A DNA stretch of 64,000 bases from AP-15 sp963812675 (GTDB lineage Bacteria; Pseudomonadota; Alphaproteobacteria; ATCC43930; CGMCC-115725), in NCBI GenBank assembly GCA_963812675.1, contig CAWEWR010000022.1, forward strand, positions 81,686-145,685. Reading direction: 5' to 3'. Position 1 is the stretch's first letter; every line of letters starts with the position of its first letter. The notes beneath the pieces are model-generated. The model did not search any database, was not told the origin of the DNA, and worked only from the letters and a program-made list of their open reading frames with translations. Of this stretch, positions 16,508 to 25,297 are shown one piece after another. The translations under genes and the position numbers were made by a program.

Positions 16508-16996
16508 ATGCACCCGGTCATCGTCCTGCAATTGCTGATCTTGCTGATGCTGGCCAACGGCACGCCGGTGATCGCCAAGAAGGTGCTCGGCGGCTATTAT
16601 TCCTATCCCCTCGATGGCAATCTCACATTTGCCGACCGGCAACCGGTATTCGGCCGCTCGAAAACGATACGCGGCATTGTGCTGGCTGTCCTGGTAACGA
16701 CGGCGAGCGCACCTATCATCGGCCTCGGTTGGAAAACCGGTCTTCTGGTCGGCAGCTTCGCCATGGCCGGCGACCTCTTTTCGAGTTTCTGCAAACGCCG
16801 CCTCGGTCTGCCATCGAGCAGCCGGGCGAGCGGTCTCGACCAAATTCCGGAGTCGCTTCTGCCGTTGCTCGCGTGCCGCGGCCTGTTGGCATTGACGCCC
16901 GCCGACATTGTGGTTTGCGTCGTGATGTTCGTTATAGGGGAGGTCGTGCTGTCGCGCCTGCTTTATGCGTTCCGCCTGCGTGATCGACCTTATTGA
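16508..16996 (+). CDS. CDP-archaeol synthase family (CarS-like) membrane protein
   Basis: A 162-residue integral membrane protein with four or five membrane segments. It shows the motifs of the CarS/DUF46 family: NGTPVIAKK, PLDGNLTFADRQPVFGRSKT, GDLFSSFCKRRLGLPSSS and GLDQIPESLLP. Archaeal CarS transfers CTP to digeranylgeranylglyceryl phosphate; bacterial members are known only by sequence and presumably activate a lipid phosphate or similar. It follows the lipase-like lipoprotein by 4 bases and overlaps the convergent phosphoesterase by 7 bases, forming a compact lipid-related pair. Confidence 0.82.
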   Translation: MHPVIVLQLLILLMLANGTPVIAKKVLGGYYSYPLDGNLTFADRQPVFGRSKTIRGIVLAVLVTTASAPIIGLGWKTGLLVGSFAMAGDLFSSFCKRRLGLPSSSRASGLDQIPESLLPLLACRGLLALTPADIVVCVVMFVIGEVVLSRLLYAFRLRDRPY

Positions 16997-17991
16997 GGCG
17001 GGCGACGATCGCGCAGCAGACGATGCAACGTGATTTCCGGGGGGCAGTTGAGCCGCACCGGGAGGATGCAGGAGCCGACTCCCACCGAGGTGTATCCGAT
17101 CATGTCGCGATGGGTCCAGGCCCCGGACCCCATCCGCCTCGGCAGAACCGAATCGAGGATGATCGGAATGGCGCCGGGCAGACAGATCTGGCCGCCGTGG
17201 GTATGCCCGCTCAGCAGCAGCTTGAACCCCGCATGCGCGGCCTGCCGATAGATCTCCGGGGTATGAGACAGCAGGATCGAAAATTCCGCAGGAGGGACGG
17301 CCGAGGCCGCCTTTTCGATATTGTCCACCCGGTAGTAATGCGCATCGTCGATGCCAACGAGGTGGATGCGCTCCCCGCCCCGCTCGATTGCCTCCGACTC
17401 GTTGAGCAGCATCCGAATCCCGATCTCCTCCAAGTCCGGTACCATGCGGATCGTGTCATGGTTGCCCAATACGCCGTAGACCGGACCCTGGAGGTGCGCC
17501 CGCACTCGCGCCAGGCCCTCTATTGCTGCTTGATACGGACCGTAGGTCTTCCCGCGATAATCGCCGGTCAGGACGCACAAATCGTAGGAAACTGTCGGAA
17601 GCAGCTCGATCAGCCGGCGCATCGCCCCGCTGTTCATGTCGGCATGCAAATCGCTGAGATGGAGGATCGTAAACCCGTCGAACGAGGCCGGCAGTTCGCG
17701 CGAGCGGAAGTCATGGCGTCGAATTTTAATGTCTTCGGCGTTCTTGCGGGCGCGCCAGTAAAGCCCGGTCGCCATCAAGGCCGTCCGAATGACCGAAGCA
17801 CTGAGATACCAGTTCTCCGGGTGAAAGAAATTGATGCCCTGACCGAATACCCGGCCCTCGTGCTCGTCCTCAATGCCGAGCCGCTGGCGCGCGTGCAGCC
17901 GCCCGAGCCGCTGCTCCAATTTCTCTAGAACGCCGCGGTCAATCGAAAGGTCGAGGCGATGCCTCGGCTTTTCGGCTAGCTGAAGATCCAT
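16990..17991 (-). CDS. Metallophosphoesterase (YkuE/YaeI-like)
   Basis: A 333-residue calcineurin-like phosphoesterase. The dinuclear metal site is complete: DLHAD, TGDYRGK, GNHDTIR, LLSHTPE and GHTHGGQ. The order and the GHTHGGQICLPG motif match YkuE/YaeI-type membrane-associated phosphodiesterases, some of which act on UDP-2,3-diacylglucosamine. The N-terminal 60 residues are amphipathic with a weak hydrophobic stretch (YLSASVIRTALMATGLYW), fitting peripheral membrane attachment. It converges with, and overlaps by 7 bases, the CarS-like gene. Confidence 0.87.
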   Translation of the reverse strand: MDLQLAEKPRHRLDLSIDRGVLEKLEQRLGRLHARQRLGIEDEHEGRVFGQGINFFHPENWYLSASVIRTALMATGLYWRARKNAEDIKIRRHDFRSRELPASFDGFTILHLSDLHADMNSGAMRRLIELLPTVSYDLCVLTGDYRGKTYGPYQAAIEGLARVRAHLQGPVYGVLGNHDTIRMVPDLEEIGIRMLLNESEAIERGGERIHLVGIDDAHYYRVDNIEKAASAVPPAEFSILLSHTPEIYRQAAHAGFKLLLSGHTHGGQICLPGAIPIILDSVLPRRMGSGAWTHRDMIGYTSVGVGSCILPVRLNCPPEITLHRLLRDRRPPQ

Positions 17992-18266
17992 TTATCCCCC
18001 TGGACGCGTCTGCCGCGCGCCCCTCGGGCTCGGTCCAGCGCCGACTAGCCGCGAAAATTGCGGCGAATGCATGGCGAGGCCTGTGATCTGCCAATGACAA
18101 TAATAACCTGCATCTCCATCGCTGGTTGCTTCTAAAGCAAATTTTTTTCTAAAGTATGAAACGACTGCTCAGCTCGTTACTCGGCGGGCTGGCCAAGAGT
18201 TGCCAAGGACCTTGCACTCGCCGCGTAGCGGCTGTATCTCACCAGGCCCAGCTCGCACCAGACCAT

Positions 18267-18343
<77 letters not shown>

Positions 18344-18845
18344 TTCTTTCGGAATTATGTAGCTGTCTCACCAAGCCTAAGTCCCGCACCCCCTGTTCCC
18401 CCTGTTTTATCAGGTCGAGATCAGGCATCGCCCACTCCTACAATGACAATCCCGGACCGGCTCGGATTGCCGATGTCCGTATAGATATCGTGCCATTATG
18501 GTTATTGTTTGGTTGTCAGTGCCGTGTGCGAGCGGGCGGTAAAGCCCAAGGCGTCCGCCCGGTCTGTCCCAAAATTAGCGGCGGCAGCCTCTCGTTTCCC
18601 ACCGATCCTTTGCTCTCGCCGCGGCAGTCGTCTGCCATTGCATGTTGAAAACCGCGTCGGGACCACCACAGCGTTCTCCCGAAGCAACAACAAAGCGTCC
18701 TGCTCCCACCAAAGAAACCCGCCCGCAAAAGACGCCTGGTTGACGCTAGCCGAGGTACTGTGTCGACGGGATTTGATTTAAATTCACTGGAGCTGGAGTT
18801 CTTGCAACCACTGCTTCCGAGAACGCGAGAGCCAGGGAGGGTTAA
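18344..18845. other. Gene-free stretch downstream of tRNA-Arg
   Basis: About 500 bases with no convincing reading frame. No integrase, no duplicated tRNA 3' end and no long inverted repeat was seen, so there is no sign of an integrated element despite the tRNA location. Its function is unknown. Confidence 0.5.
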
Positions 18846-19133
18846 ATGAGTTTCGAAACGATTAGCCTGCTGCTCAACTGGATGGAGATGGGAGTGCTGC
18901 TGGCAATCCTGTTCCGGCTTAGTTACACTTTTGAGCTGATCGCCAATACGCAGCGCGAGCTGAGACGAGCGGTCCATCATTTGGGCGAGCGTCGCTCCGC
19001 TCAACTGGGTATCAACAGCAGTTTCGATCGGCCGGTGTTCGCTCGGCGGGCGCGTGACCCTAGCGAGCGCACGATAGATATCGACGATCTGGCCCGCGAA
19101 GCGCCTGAAATAGGTGAGCTTAGGGCTACGTAG
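18846..19133 (+). CDS. Small protein with N-terminal membrane segment, unknown function
   Basis: A 95-residue protein starting MSFETISLLLNWMEMGVLLA. It has one hydrophobic N-terminal segment (ISLLLNWMEMGVLLAILF), then a charged region (TQRELRRAVHHLGERR) and an acidic tail. The ribosome site GGGAGGG lies 5 bases before the ATG, which supports real translation. No family is recognised. The following 213 bases before the beta-propeller gene have no coding signal. Confidence 0.6.
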   Translation: MSFETISLLLNWMEMGVLLAILFRLSYTFELIANTQRELRRAVHHLGERRSAQLGINSSFDRPVFARRARDPSERTIDIDDLAREAPEIGELRAT

Positions 19134-19346
19134 CCACCCGCGCTTGCTGGGGCCCGCAACGGAGTTGCGAGCTGAAAAGGGCGGTTGACGCTCCCGGATA
19201 TCGGCTCGACACGGAAGCTAAGCCACGCGCGGCGTGACGATCGACCTTGCGCGAGGGAAGTGCTTGCCCGAAGCCCGAAATACTGGACGCCGGCGGCTAC
19301 ATGGCGGATGGTTTGAGTTTCAATTCCGTCATCGGGGGCCACTGTC

Positions 19347-20534
19347 ATGCTGCAATCTGCATCAGCCCGGGTGGTGCTTTACGCCAGTGTCGGGCCCGAG
19401 CTCACTCAATATGACGTCGACGTCGAGGCCGCCGCGCTGGTCAAGCGCGGCACCGTTACCTTGCCGGCCAATGTGCATTATGCCTGGCCGCATAAGTCGG
19501 GCCGGCATCTGTATGTGGCATCGAGCGACAGCGCGCCGGGTATGGGAGCCGCGGGCGACAAGCACCACGTGACGGCGTTCCGCGTCAACGAGGCTTCGGG
19601 TGTGCTGACGCCGCACGGCCAATCGATACCGCTGCCGACCCGCCCGATCCATATGACGACCGACGTTCCTTCCGAGCACCTGCTGGTCGCTTTCAGCAAT
19701 CCGAGTGCGATCAGGGTCTACCGCGTCAATCCCGATGCAAGCCCGGGTGTGGAAGTGCGTCAGCCGGGCCCGATCGACGCCGGCATCTATGGGCACCAAG
19801 TGCGGGTCAGCCCCGATAATCGGCTGGCGATCCTCGTTGCGCGCGGTCATGACGCCGCCGCAGGCAAACCCGAAGAGCCGGGGGCGCTCAAGGTTTTCCA
19901 ATACCGCGACGGGTTGCTGACGGACGAGGTTTCGGTGGCGCCAAACGGCGGCTACGGCTTCGGACCGCGCCATCTCGACTTCCACCCGACCAAGCCCTGG
20001 GTCTACGTTTCGCTCGAGCGCCAGAACAAGCTCGACGTGTTCGGGATCATCAATGGCAGGCTTTCCGCGGCCCCCGTGTTCCGTAAGGAGACGCTGGCCG
20101 AGCCTGGCAACATCCGTGGCCGCCAGGCCGCCGGCACCGTTCACGTCCACCCGAACGGCCGCTTTGTCTATGCCGCCAACCGCGCGTCCTCGACAGTCCA
20201 GGTCGACGGCAAAGCCGTCTTCGCCGGCGGCGAGAATACGTTCGCCGTGTATGAGATCGACATGAGGACCGGAGAACCGGTTCCGATCCAGCACGTCGAC
20301 ACGCGCGGCATTCACTGCCGCACCTTTCACATCGACCCGAGCGGCCGCATGCTGGTCGCGGCGCACATCATGGCGCTGCCGGTCAGAGAGGGCGCGGCGA
20401 TCCGCACCGTGCCGGCTAGCCTGGCGGTGTTCCGGATCGACGACGGCGACAAGCTCGATTTCGTACGCAAATACGATGTCGATGTCGGCAACAGAACCAT
20501 GTTCTGGATGGGAATGGTCCCGCTCTCAAAGTGA
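19347..20534 (+). CDS. Lactonase-like beta-propeller protein
   Basis: A 395-residue protein resembling the 6-phosphogluconolactonase (Pgl/YbhE) seven-bladed propeller family. Repeated blade endings are visible: GRHLYVASSDS, NRLAILVARG, PWVYVSLERQNKLDVF and GRFVYAANRASS, together with HVHPNGRFVY and HIDPSGRMLV. There is no signal peptide. Members hydrolyse sugar lactones, but many of this shape are uncharacterised. Its TGA overlaps the GTG of the chromate transporter gene by 4 bases, so translation of the two is coupled. It heads a tight run of four genes to 23849. Confidence 0.8.
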   Translation: MLQSASARVVLYASVGPELTQYDVDVEAAALVKRGTVTLPANVHYAWPHKSGRHLYVASSDSAPGMGAAGDKHHVTAFRVNEASGVLTPHGQSIPLPTRPIHMTTDVPSEHLLVAFSNPSAIRVYRVNPDASPGVEVRQPGPIDAGIYGHQVRVSPDNRLAILVARGHDAAAGKPEEPGALKVFQYRDGLLTDEVSVAPNGGYGFGPRHLDFHPTKPWVYVSLERQNKLDVFGIINGRLSAAPVFRKETLAEPGNIRGRQAAGTVHVHPNGRFVYAANRASSTVQVDGKAVFAGGENTFAVYEIDMRTGEPVPIQHVDTRGIHCRTFHIDPSGRMLVAAHIMALPVREGAAIRTVPASLAVFRIDDGDKLDFVRKYDVDVGNRTMFWMGMVPLSK

Positions 20535-21769
20535 GCACTGCGGCCGGCACAGCGTCACCCGTCGCGGGGCGCGGTTCGCCCTTCGAGGTGCTGCGTGTTT
20601 TTCTGCGTCTGGGGTTGACCTCGTTCGGCGGGCCGGTTGCGCATCTCGGCTATTTCCGTGTCGAGTTTGTCGAGCGGCGGTGCTGGCTCGACGAGGCGGC
20701 CTACGCCGACATCGTCGCGCTTTGCCAATTCCTGCCGGGACCGGCGAGCAGCCAGACCGGCATCAGCATCGGCATCCTGCGGGCGGGGCTGCCCGGAGGG
20801 TTTTTTGCTTGGCTCGGTTTCACCGCGCCCTCTGCCTTGGCGATGATCCTGTTTGGCTACGGTGTGGCGGCGTTCGGCAATATGGCCAATTCGGCCTGGC
20901 TGCACGGCCTCAAGATCGTCGCCGTGGCGGTTGTCGCGCAGGCCGTTTGGGGAATGGCGAAAAATTTGTGTCCCGACCGCGAACGCGCCACGATCGCGAT
21001 CGGTGCAGCCATGGTCGCGCTCGCAATCCCCTCCGCTCCTGGTCAAATCAGCGCGATCGCTGCCGGCGGGCTGATCGGCTGGGGGCTGTTGCGCGCCGGA
21101 CCCCATCCTCAGCCCCAAAACTCGCTCGCGGTTCACCTGCCGCGTGCCTGGTCGATGATCGCTCTCGTCGGCTTCTTCGCATTGCTCGTCGGGCTCCCGT
21201 TGCTCGCCGCAGCGGTTCCGTCGCACACCCTCGCCCTCTTCAATTCGTTCTACCGCTCGGGCGCTTTGGTGTTCGGCGGCGGCCATGTGGTGCTGCCACT
21301 GCTGCAAGCGTCGGTGGTGCCGCCGGCATGGGTGACGAATGACGCCTTTCTCGCCGGTTATGGCGCGGCGCAAGCGGTGCCGGGACCCCTGTTCACCTTC
21401 GCCGCCTATCTTGGCACGGTGATGGGTCCGAGCCCCAATGGCTGGCTCGGCGGTCTGATCTGTGTCGTGGCGATATTTCTGCCGTCATTTCTGTTGCTTA
21501 TCGGCGCACTGCCGTTCTGGGACATGCTGCGCCGCCGGCCGGGCGTGCAATCGGCATTGCGCGGCGTCAACGCCGCGGTCGTAGGCCTTTTGCTGGCCGC
21601 GCTTTACCAGCCGGTGTGGATCAGCGCCATATTCGGACCGGCGGACTTTGCGATCGGCATTGTTGGTTTCCTGCTGCTGGGGTTCTGGGCGGTGCCGCCC
21701 TGGCTGGTCGTGATCTTTGGGGCAGCCGCCGCCACGATCGTCGCCGGCATCCCGATGTTGAATGGCTAA
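20531..21769 (+). CDS. chrA: Chromate transporter, long-chain ChrA type
   Basis: A 412-residue integral membrane protein of the CHR family, with two homologous halves. The N-half carries RLGLTSFGGPVAHLGYFR and the signature LCQFLPGPASSQ; the C-half repeats the theme in FNSFYRSGALVFGGGHVVLP and YGAAQAVPGPLFTFAAYLG. It would export chromate (or take up sulfate-like oxyanions) using the proton gradient. The start is GTG 20531 inside the upstream stop, and its 3' end overlaps the creatininase-like gene by 8 bases. No ChrB regulator is adjacent, so chromate may not be the physiological substrate. Confidence 0.9.
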   Translation: MSTAAGTASPVAGRGSPFEVLRVFLRLGLTSFGGPVAHLGYFRVEFVERRCWLDEAAYADIVALCQFLPGPASSQTGISIGILRAGLPGGFFAWLGFTAPSALAMILFGYGVAAFGNMANSAWLHGLKIVAVAVVAQAVWGMAKNLCPDRERATIAIGAAMVALAIPSAPGQISAIAAGGLIGWGLLRAGPHPQPQNSLAVHLPRAWSMIALVGFFALLVGLPLLAAAVPSHTLALFNSFYRSGALVFGGGHVVLPLLQASVVPPAWVTNDAFLAGYGAAQAVPGPLFTFAAYLGTVMGPSPNGWLGGLICVVAIFLPSFLLLIGALPFWDMLRRRPGVQSALRGVNAAVVGLLLAALYQPVWISAIFGPADFAIGIVGFLLLGFWAVPPWLVVIFGAAAATIVAGIPMLNG

Positions 21770-22541
21770 GCCATTTCTTTGCCTGTGTTTTCTGTTGCTG
21801 GGCCTGACGGCCGCGCAGGCAGCGGAGAGCGTGTTTATCGAGGAGCTGACCTGGACCGAATTGCGCGACCAGATCCGCGCCGGCAAGACGACCGTCATCG
21901 TCCCGATCGGGGGCACGGAGCAGAACGGCTCGCATATGGCTTTGGGCAAGCATAATTTCCGGGTGCGATATCTGTCCGGAAAGATCGCCCGGGCGCTCGG
22001 CAATGCGCTGGTCGCGCCGGTGATCGCCTATGTGCCGGAGGGCGCCCTCGCACCGCCGACCGGGCATATGAGGTTTCCCGGAACGATCACCGTGCCTGAA
22101 GACGCCTTCGACAAGATCCTCGAATACGCGGCGCGCAGCTTTAAGCTCTCCGGATTCCACGACATCGTCTTTCTAGGCGATCACGGCTCGTACCAAAAGG
22201 ACGAGAAAATGGTCGCGGACCGGCTGAACAAGGAATGGGCTGCCCAATCGGTCCGCGTCCATGGCGTCGAGGAATATTACCGGGCGAGCGAGACCGAATT
22301 CGGCCGGCTGTTGACGAGCAAGGGTTACCGCGAAGAGGAAGTCGGGTCCCATGCCGGCCTTGCCGATACCTCGCTGACGCTCGCCGTGGACCCTAGCCTG
22401 GTGCGCATCGATCGCCTGAAGCCAGGCGACGGCGCCAACGGCGATCCCCGCCGGTCGAGCGCCGAACTCGGTCAGCTCGGCGTTGATCTGATCGTGACGC
22501 GGACGGTGGACGCGATTAGAAACGCCACCAGCCATCCTTAA
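21762..22541 (+). CDS. Creatininase-family amidohydrolase, secreted
   Basis: A 259-residue protein with a signal peptide (LCLCFLLLGLTAAQA) followed by the creatininase fold. Candidate metal ligands are Glu in IGGTEQNGSHM, His in KHNFR, Asp and His in LGDHGSYQ, and a Glu in VEEYYRASE. Cytoplasmic members hydrolyse creatinine or open small cyclic amides (MftE, FAPy deformylase). The export signal is unusual and places this member in the periplasm. It overlaps chrA by 8 bases and precedes the second propeller gene by 21 bases. The substrate is unknown. Confidence 0.82.
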   Translation: MAKPFLCLCFLLLGLTAAQAAESVFIEELTWTELRDQIRAGKTTVIVPIGGTEQNGSHMALGKHNFRVRYLSGKIARALGNALVAPVIAYVPEGALAPPTGHMRFPGTITVPEDAFDKILEYAARSFKLSGFHDIVFLGDHGSYQKDEKMVADRLNKEWAAQSVRVHGVEEYYRASETEFGRLLTSKGYREEEVGSHAGLADTSLTLAVDPSLVRIDRLKPGDGANGDPRRSSAELGQLGVDLIVTRTVDAIRNATSHP

Positions 22542-22562
22542 CCCTTTCATCGGGAGATCTTT

Positions 22563-23849
22563 GTGCGTCGGTGCCTTCGTCGTTGGGTCTGCGTGGCCCT
22601 GTGGGTCAGCCCGGTGGTCGCGCTGTGCGGTTGGATCGGCAGCTCGGCCTTGCCGTCTCGTGCGGCGGAAGAGCGAGACGGATCCCTGTGTTCGGCGGGC
22701 TCGGCCGCAGTGCGCGCGGCTCAGCCCGCATCAGCGCTCTTGCGCAAAGTTCGCACCAATCCCGGCGAACCGGTGCAAACCGTGCCCGGAATGCCGCCGG
22801 TTCTCGATGCAGGCAATCTCTACGCCGGCACCGCGCCCGATCATTTGAGCCCGGCGGTCGGCGGGGCGCTGTCCCGCATTTACGTGCCGAATCGGCGCTC
22901 GAACAGCGTCTATGTCATCGACCCGGCGACGCTTGCCATCGTCGACCGCTTTCCGGTCGGCGCCAGTCCGCAGCATGTCGTCCCGTCCTGGGATCTGAAA
23001 ACCTTGTGGGTCGCCAATAACGGCGCGCGCCGCAGCAGCGGCAGCTTGACGCCGATCGACCCCAAGACCGGCAAGCCCGGCAACGCCATTCCCGTTGACG
23101 ACCCGTACAACCTTTACTTTACGCCGGACGGGCATGCCGCGATCGTCGTTGCCGAGCGGCACAAGCGCCTCGACTTCCGCGATCCGCAGACGATGGCGCT
23201 CGAGCAATCGATCGAAGCCCCGAACTGCTCCGGCATCAATCACGCCGACTTCTCGATCGACGGGCGGTACGCGATCTTTACTTGCGAGTTCCGCGGCGGC
23301 GGGCTGGTCAAGATCGATCTCGTCAACCGCAAGGTGCTGGGCTATTTACGCTTTCCTAGGCGGGGGATGCCTCAGGACATCCGCATCTCGCCCGACGGCG
23401 CACGCTTCTACGTGGCCGATATGCACGCGGACGGCGTCTACGTCGTCGATGGCGACAGCTTCACGCAGACCGACTTCATCCCGACCGGCGTCGGCACGCA
23501 CGGGCTCTACCCCAGCCGCGACGGCAAGGAGCTCTATGTCGCCAATCGCGGCTCGCACTCGACGCGCGGCGCGCCGCACGGCAAGGGCAGCATTGTGGTT
23601 CTCAATTTCGCAACCGGCAAGGTCGAGCACATCTGGCCGATCCCGGGCGGCGGCAGCCCCGACATGGGCAATGTCAGCGTCGATGGAAAACAGCTCTGGC
23701 TGTCCGGGCGGTTCGACAACGTCGTCTACGACATCAACACGGCGGACGGGTCGGTAAAGAGCGTTCCGGTGGGCAAGGAGCCGCACGGACTGACGGTATG
23801 GCCGCAGCCCGGCCGCTACTCGCTCGGCCACACCGGAAACATGCGATAA
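22563..23849 (+). CDS. YncE-like YVTN beta-propeller protein, secreted
   Basis: A 428-residue protein beginning at GTG 22563 behind CGGGAG. A basic start and hydrophobic stretch (WVCVALWVSPVVALCGWIG) ending in LPSRAAEE form a signal peptide. The rest is a propeller of YVTN-type blades: RIYVPNRRSNSVYVIDPATL, TLWVANNGA, RFYVADMHADGVYVVDGD and ELYVANRGS. Proteins of this type occur in the periplasm as surface-layer or electron-transfer-associated propellers, often without known activity. It ends the four-gene run; its last 34 bases overlap the 3' end of the convergent otnK reading frame. Confidence 0.82.
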   Translation: MRRCLRRWVCVALWVSPVVALCGWIGSSALPSRAAEERDGSLCSAGSAAVRAAQPASALLRKVRTNPGEPVQTVPGMPPVLDAGNLYAGTAPDHLSPAVGGALSRIYVPNRRSNSVYVIDPATLAIVDRFPVGASPQHVVPSWDLKTLWVANNGARRSSGSLTPIDPKTGKPGNAIPVDDPYNLYFTPDGHAAIVVAERHKRLDFRDPQTMALEQSIEAPNCSGINHADFSIDGRYAIFTCEFRGGGLVKIDLVNRKVLGYLRFPRRGMPQDIRISPDGARFYVADMHADGVYVVDGDSFTQTDFIPTGVGTHGLYPSRDGKELYVANRGSHSTRGAPHGKGSIVVLNFATGKVEHIWPIPGGGSPDMGNVSVDGKQLWLSGRFDNVVYDINTADGSVKSVPVGKEPHGLTVWPQPGRYSLGHTGNMR

Positions 23850-25228
23850 GTTCGTCCCGTCATGGATGGACGGCCCCGGTCAGGCCACCGACCCCGCACG
23901 CCTCGATCCCGACCAGCGCCGGCAAAGGATACGGGTCGTCCGTGCTCTCCGGAGAGCACGGAAAAGGCGCGCAGGAAGAAGTCGGGTGCGCCGAAATTGC
24001 CGGATTTGAGCGCCAATGCCAGCGCCGGCTCGCCGAGGCTCCCGGGGAGGGTCATCGTCCAGGGCACGCCGGGGTCGATCTGTCGGCCGATCCGCAACCC
24101 GGTGACGCCGAGTGCATGGACGATCGCCCCGGCGGTCTCGCCGCCGGCTACGACAAACCGGCGCGCCCCCTTTGCGGCAAGGCCGCGGGCCACTGCCGCG
24201 AGCGTCTCCTCGACCAATGCGCCGGCGCGCTCGCGGCCGACCGCCTCCTGGATCGCGGCGACCTCCTCGGGTGGCGCCGTCGCGCTGATCAGGACCGGCC
24301 GATCGCCGAGCCGCGGCGTCGCCCAGGCGATGGCCTCCTCGGCAATCTTGCGCCCTCCAGCCGCCGCTATCGGGTCGATCGTGAAGAGCGGAGCGCGCTC
24401 GCGCATATAGGCGACCTGGGCGCGCGTCGCTTCCGAGCACGACCCGGACAGCACCACAGCGGCGCCTGCGATAGGCGGCAGCGCATCGGCGGCGGCGCTA
24501 TCGCCGATCAGGCCTAGGCGACGGAAATTCTCGGGCAGCCCCAACGCGATGCCCGATCCGCCGGTGATCAGCGGGAAGTCAGCCGCGGCCTCGCCAATAG
24601 CTTCGAGATCATGGTCGTCGATCGCATCGACGATCGCGTGCCGAAAACCGGCCTGGCGCAGTGACGCAAAGGCGTCGCGGATGGCCGCCGCAGCTTGCGA
24701 CACATCGTATTGCGGTACGAGTCCAACTTTGCCGCGGCACTGACGCTGCAGGACGCGCACCAGGCTCGGGTCGCGCATCGGCGTCAACGGGTGGTCGCGC
24801 ATGCTCGATTCCGACAACAGAACGTCGCCGACGAACAGATAGCCGAGGTAGATTGTCCGCCCGTTTTCGGGAAAAGCCGGACAGAACAGGGTGAAGTCGG
24901 TGTCTAGCGCCTCCATCAGCGCCTCGGCCACGGGTCCGATATTGCCGGCATCGGTCGAGTCAAAGGTCGAGCAGTATTTGAACAGGACCTGCCGCGCTCC
25001 CGCCCGCCGCAACCAATCGAGCGCCGCGAGACTCTTCTCGATCGCCTCGGCGGCAGCGATCGTCCGGCTCTTCAGCGCGACGACGACCGCCTCGGCGTCG
25101 GCGACTTCCGTGCCCGGCGACGGCACGTCGATCAGTTGCACCGTGCGCATTCCGCGCCGCACCAAGGTGTTGCACAGATCGGTGGCGCCGGTGAAATCGT
25201 CGGCGATCGCTCCCAGCAATACGGTCAT
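23816..25228 (-). CDS. otnK: 3-oxo-tetronate 4-kinase (four-carbon acid sugar kinase family)
   Basis: A 470-residue kinase of the DUF1537 family. The N-terminal domain starts MTVLLGAIADDFTGATDLC with the conserved ADDFTGA motif; the C-terminal domain carries VVLSGSCSEAT, VVAGGETAGAIV and LKSGNFGAPDFF. OtnK phosphorylates 3-oxo-tetronate in D-threonate/D-erythronate catabolism. The last 45 or so residues after FLRAFSVLSG look random and Arg-rich and run into the YncE-like gene, so the ancestral stop was probably lost. It is divergent from otnI with 69 bases between, and otnI-denD follow on the other strand, completing three steps of one pathway. Confidence 0.9.
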   Translation of the reverse strand: MTVLLGAIADDFTGATDLCNTLVRRGMRTVQLIDVPSPGTEVADAEAVVVALKSRTIAAAEAIEKSLAALDWLRRAGARQVLFKYCSTFDSTDAGNIGPVAEALMEALDTDFTLFCPAFPENGRTIYLGYLFVGDVLLSESSMRDHPLTPMRDPSLVRVLQRQCRGKVGLVPQYDVSQAAAAIRDAFASLRQAGFRHAIVDAIDDHDLEAIGEAAADFPLITGGSGIALGLPENFRRLGLIGDSAAADALPPIAGAAVVLSGSCSEATRAQVAYMRERAPLFTIDPIAAAGGRKIAEEAIAWATPRLGDRPVLISATAPPEEVAAIQEAVGRERAGALVEETLAAVARGLAAKGARRFVVAGGETAGAIVHALGVTGLRIGRQIDPGVPWTMTLPGSLGEPALALALKSGNFGAPDFFLRAFSVLSGEHGRPVSFAGAGRDRGVRGRWPDRGRPSMTGRTYRMFPVWPSE

Positions 25229-25297
25229 GGCGCGCTCCCGCAGGGTCTTGTGTTACAGTAGCCTCCTGCCGTTCCGCCCGCAAATAAGGACCCTGCC

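Noticed and set aside
20531..21769. A chromate resistance determinant
   Set aside because: ChrA is clear, but there is no chrB or other resistance gene, and the neighbours are unrelated enzymes, so resistance is not claimed.
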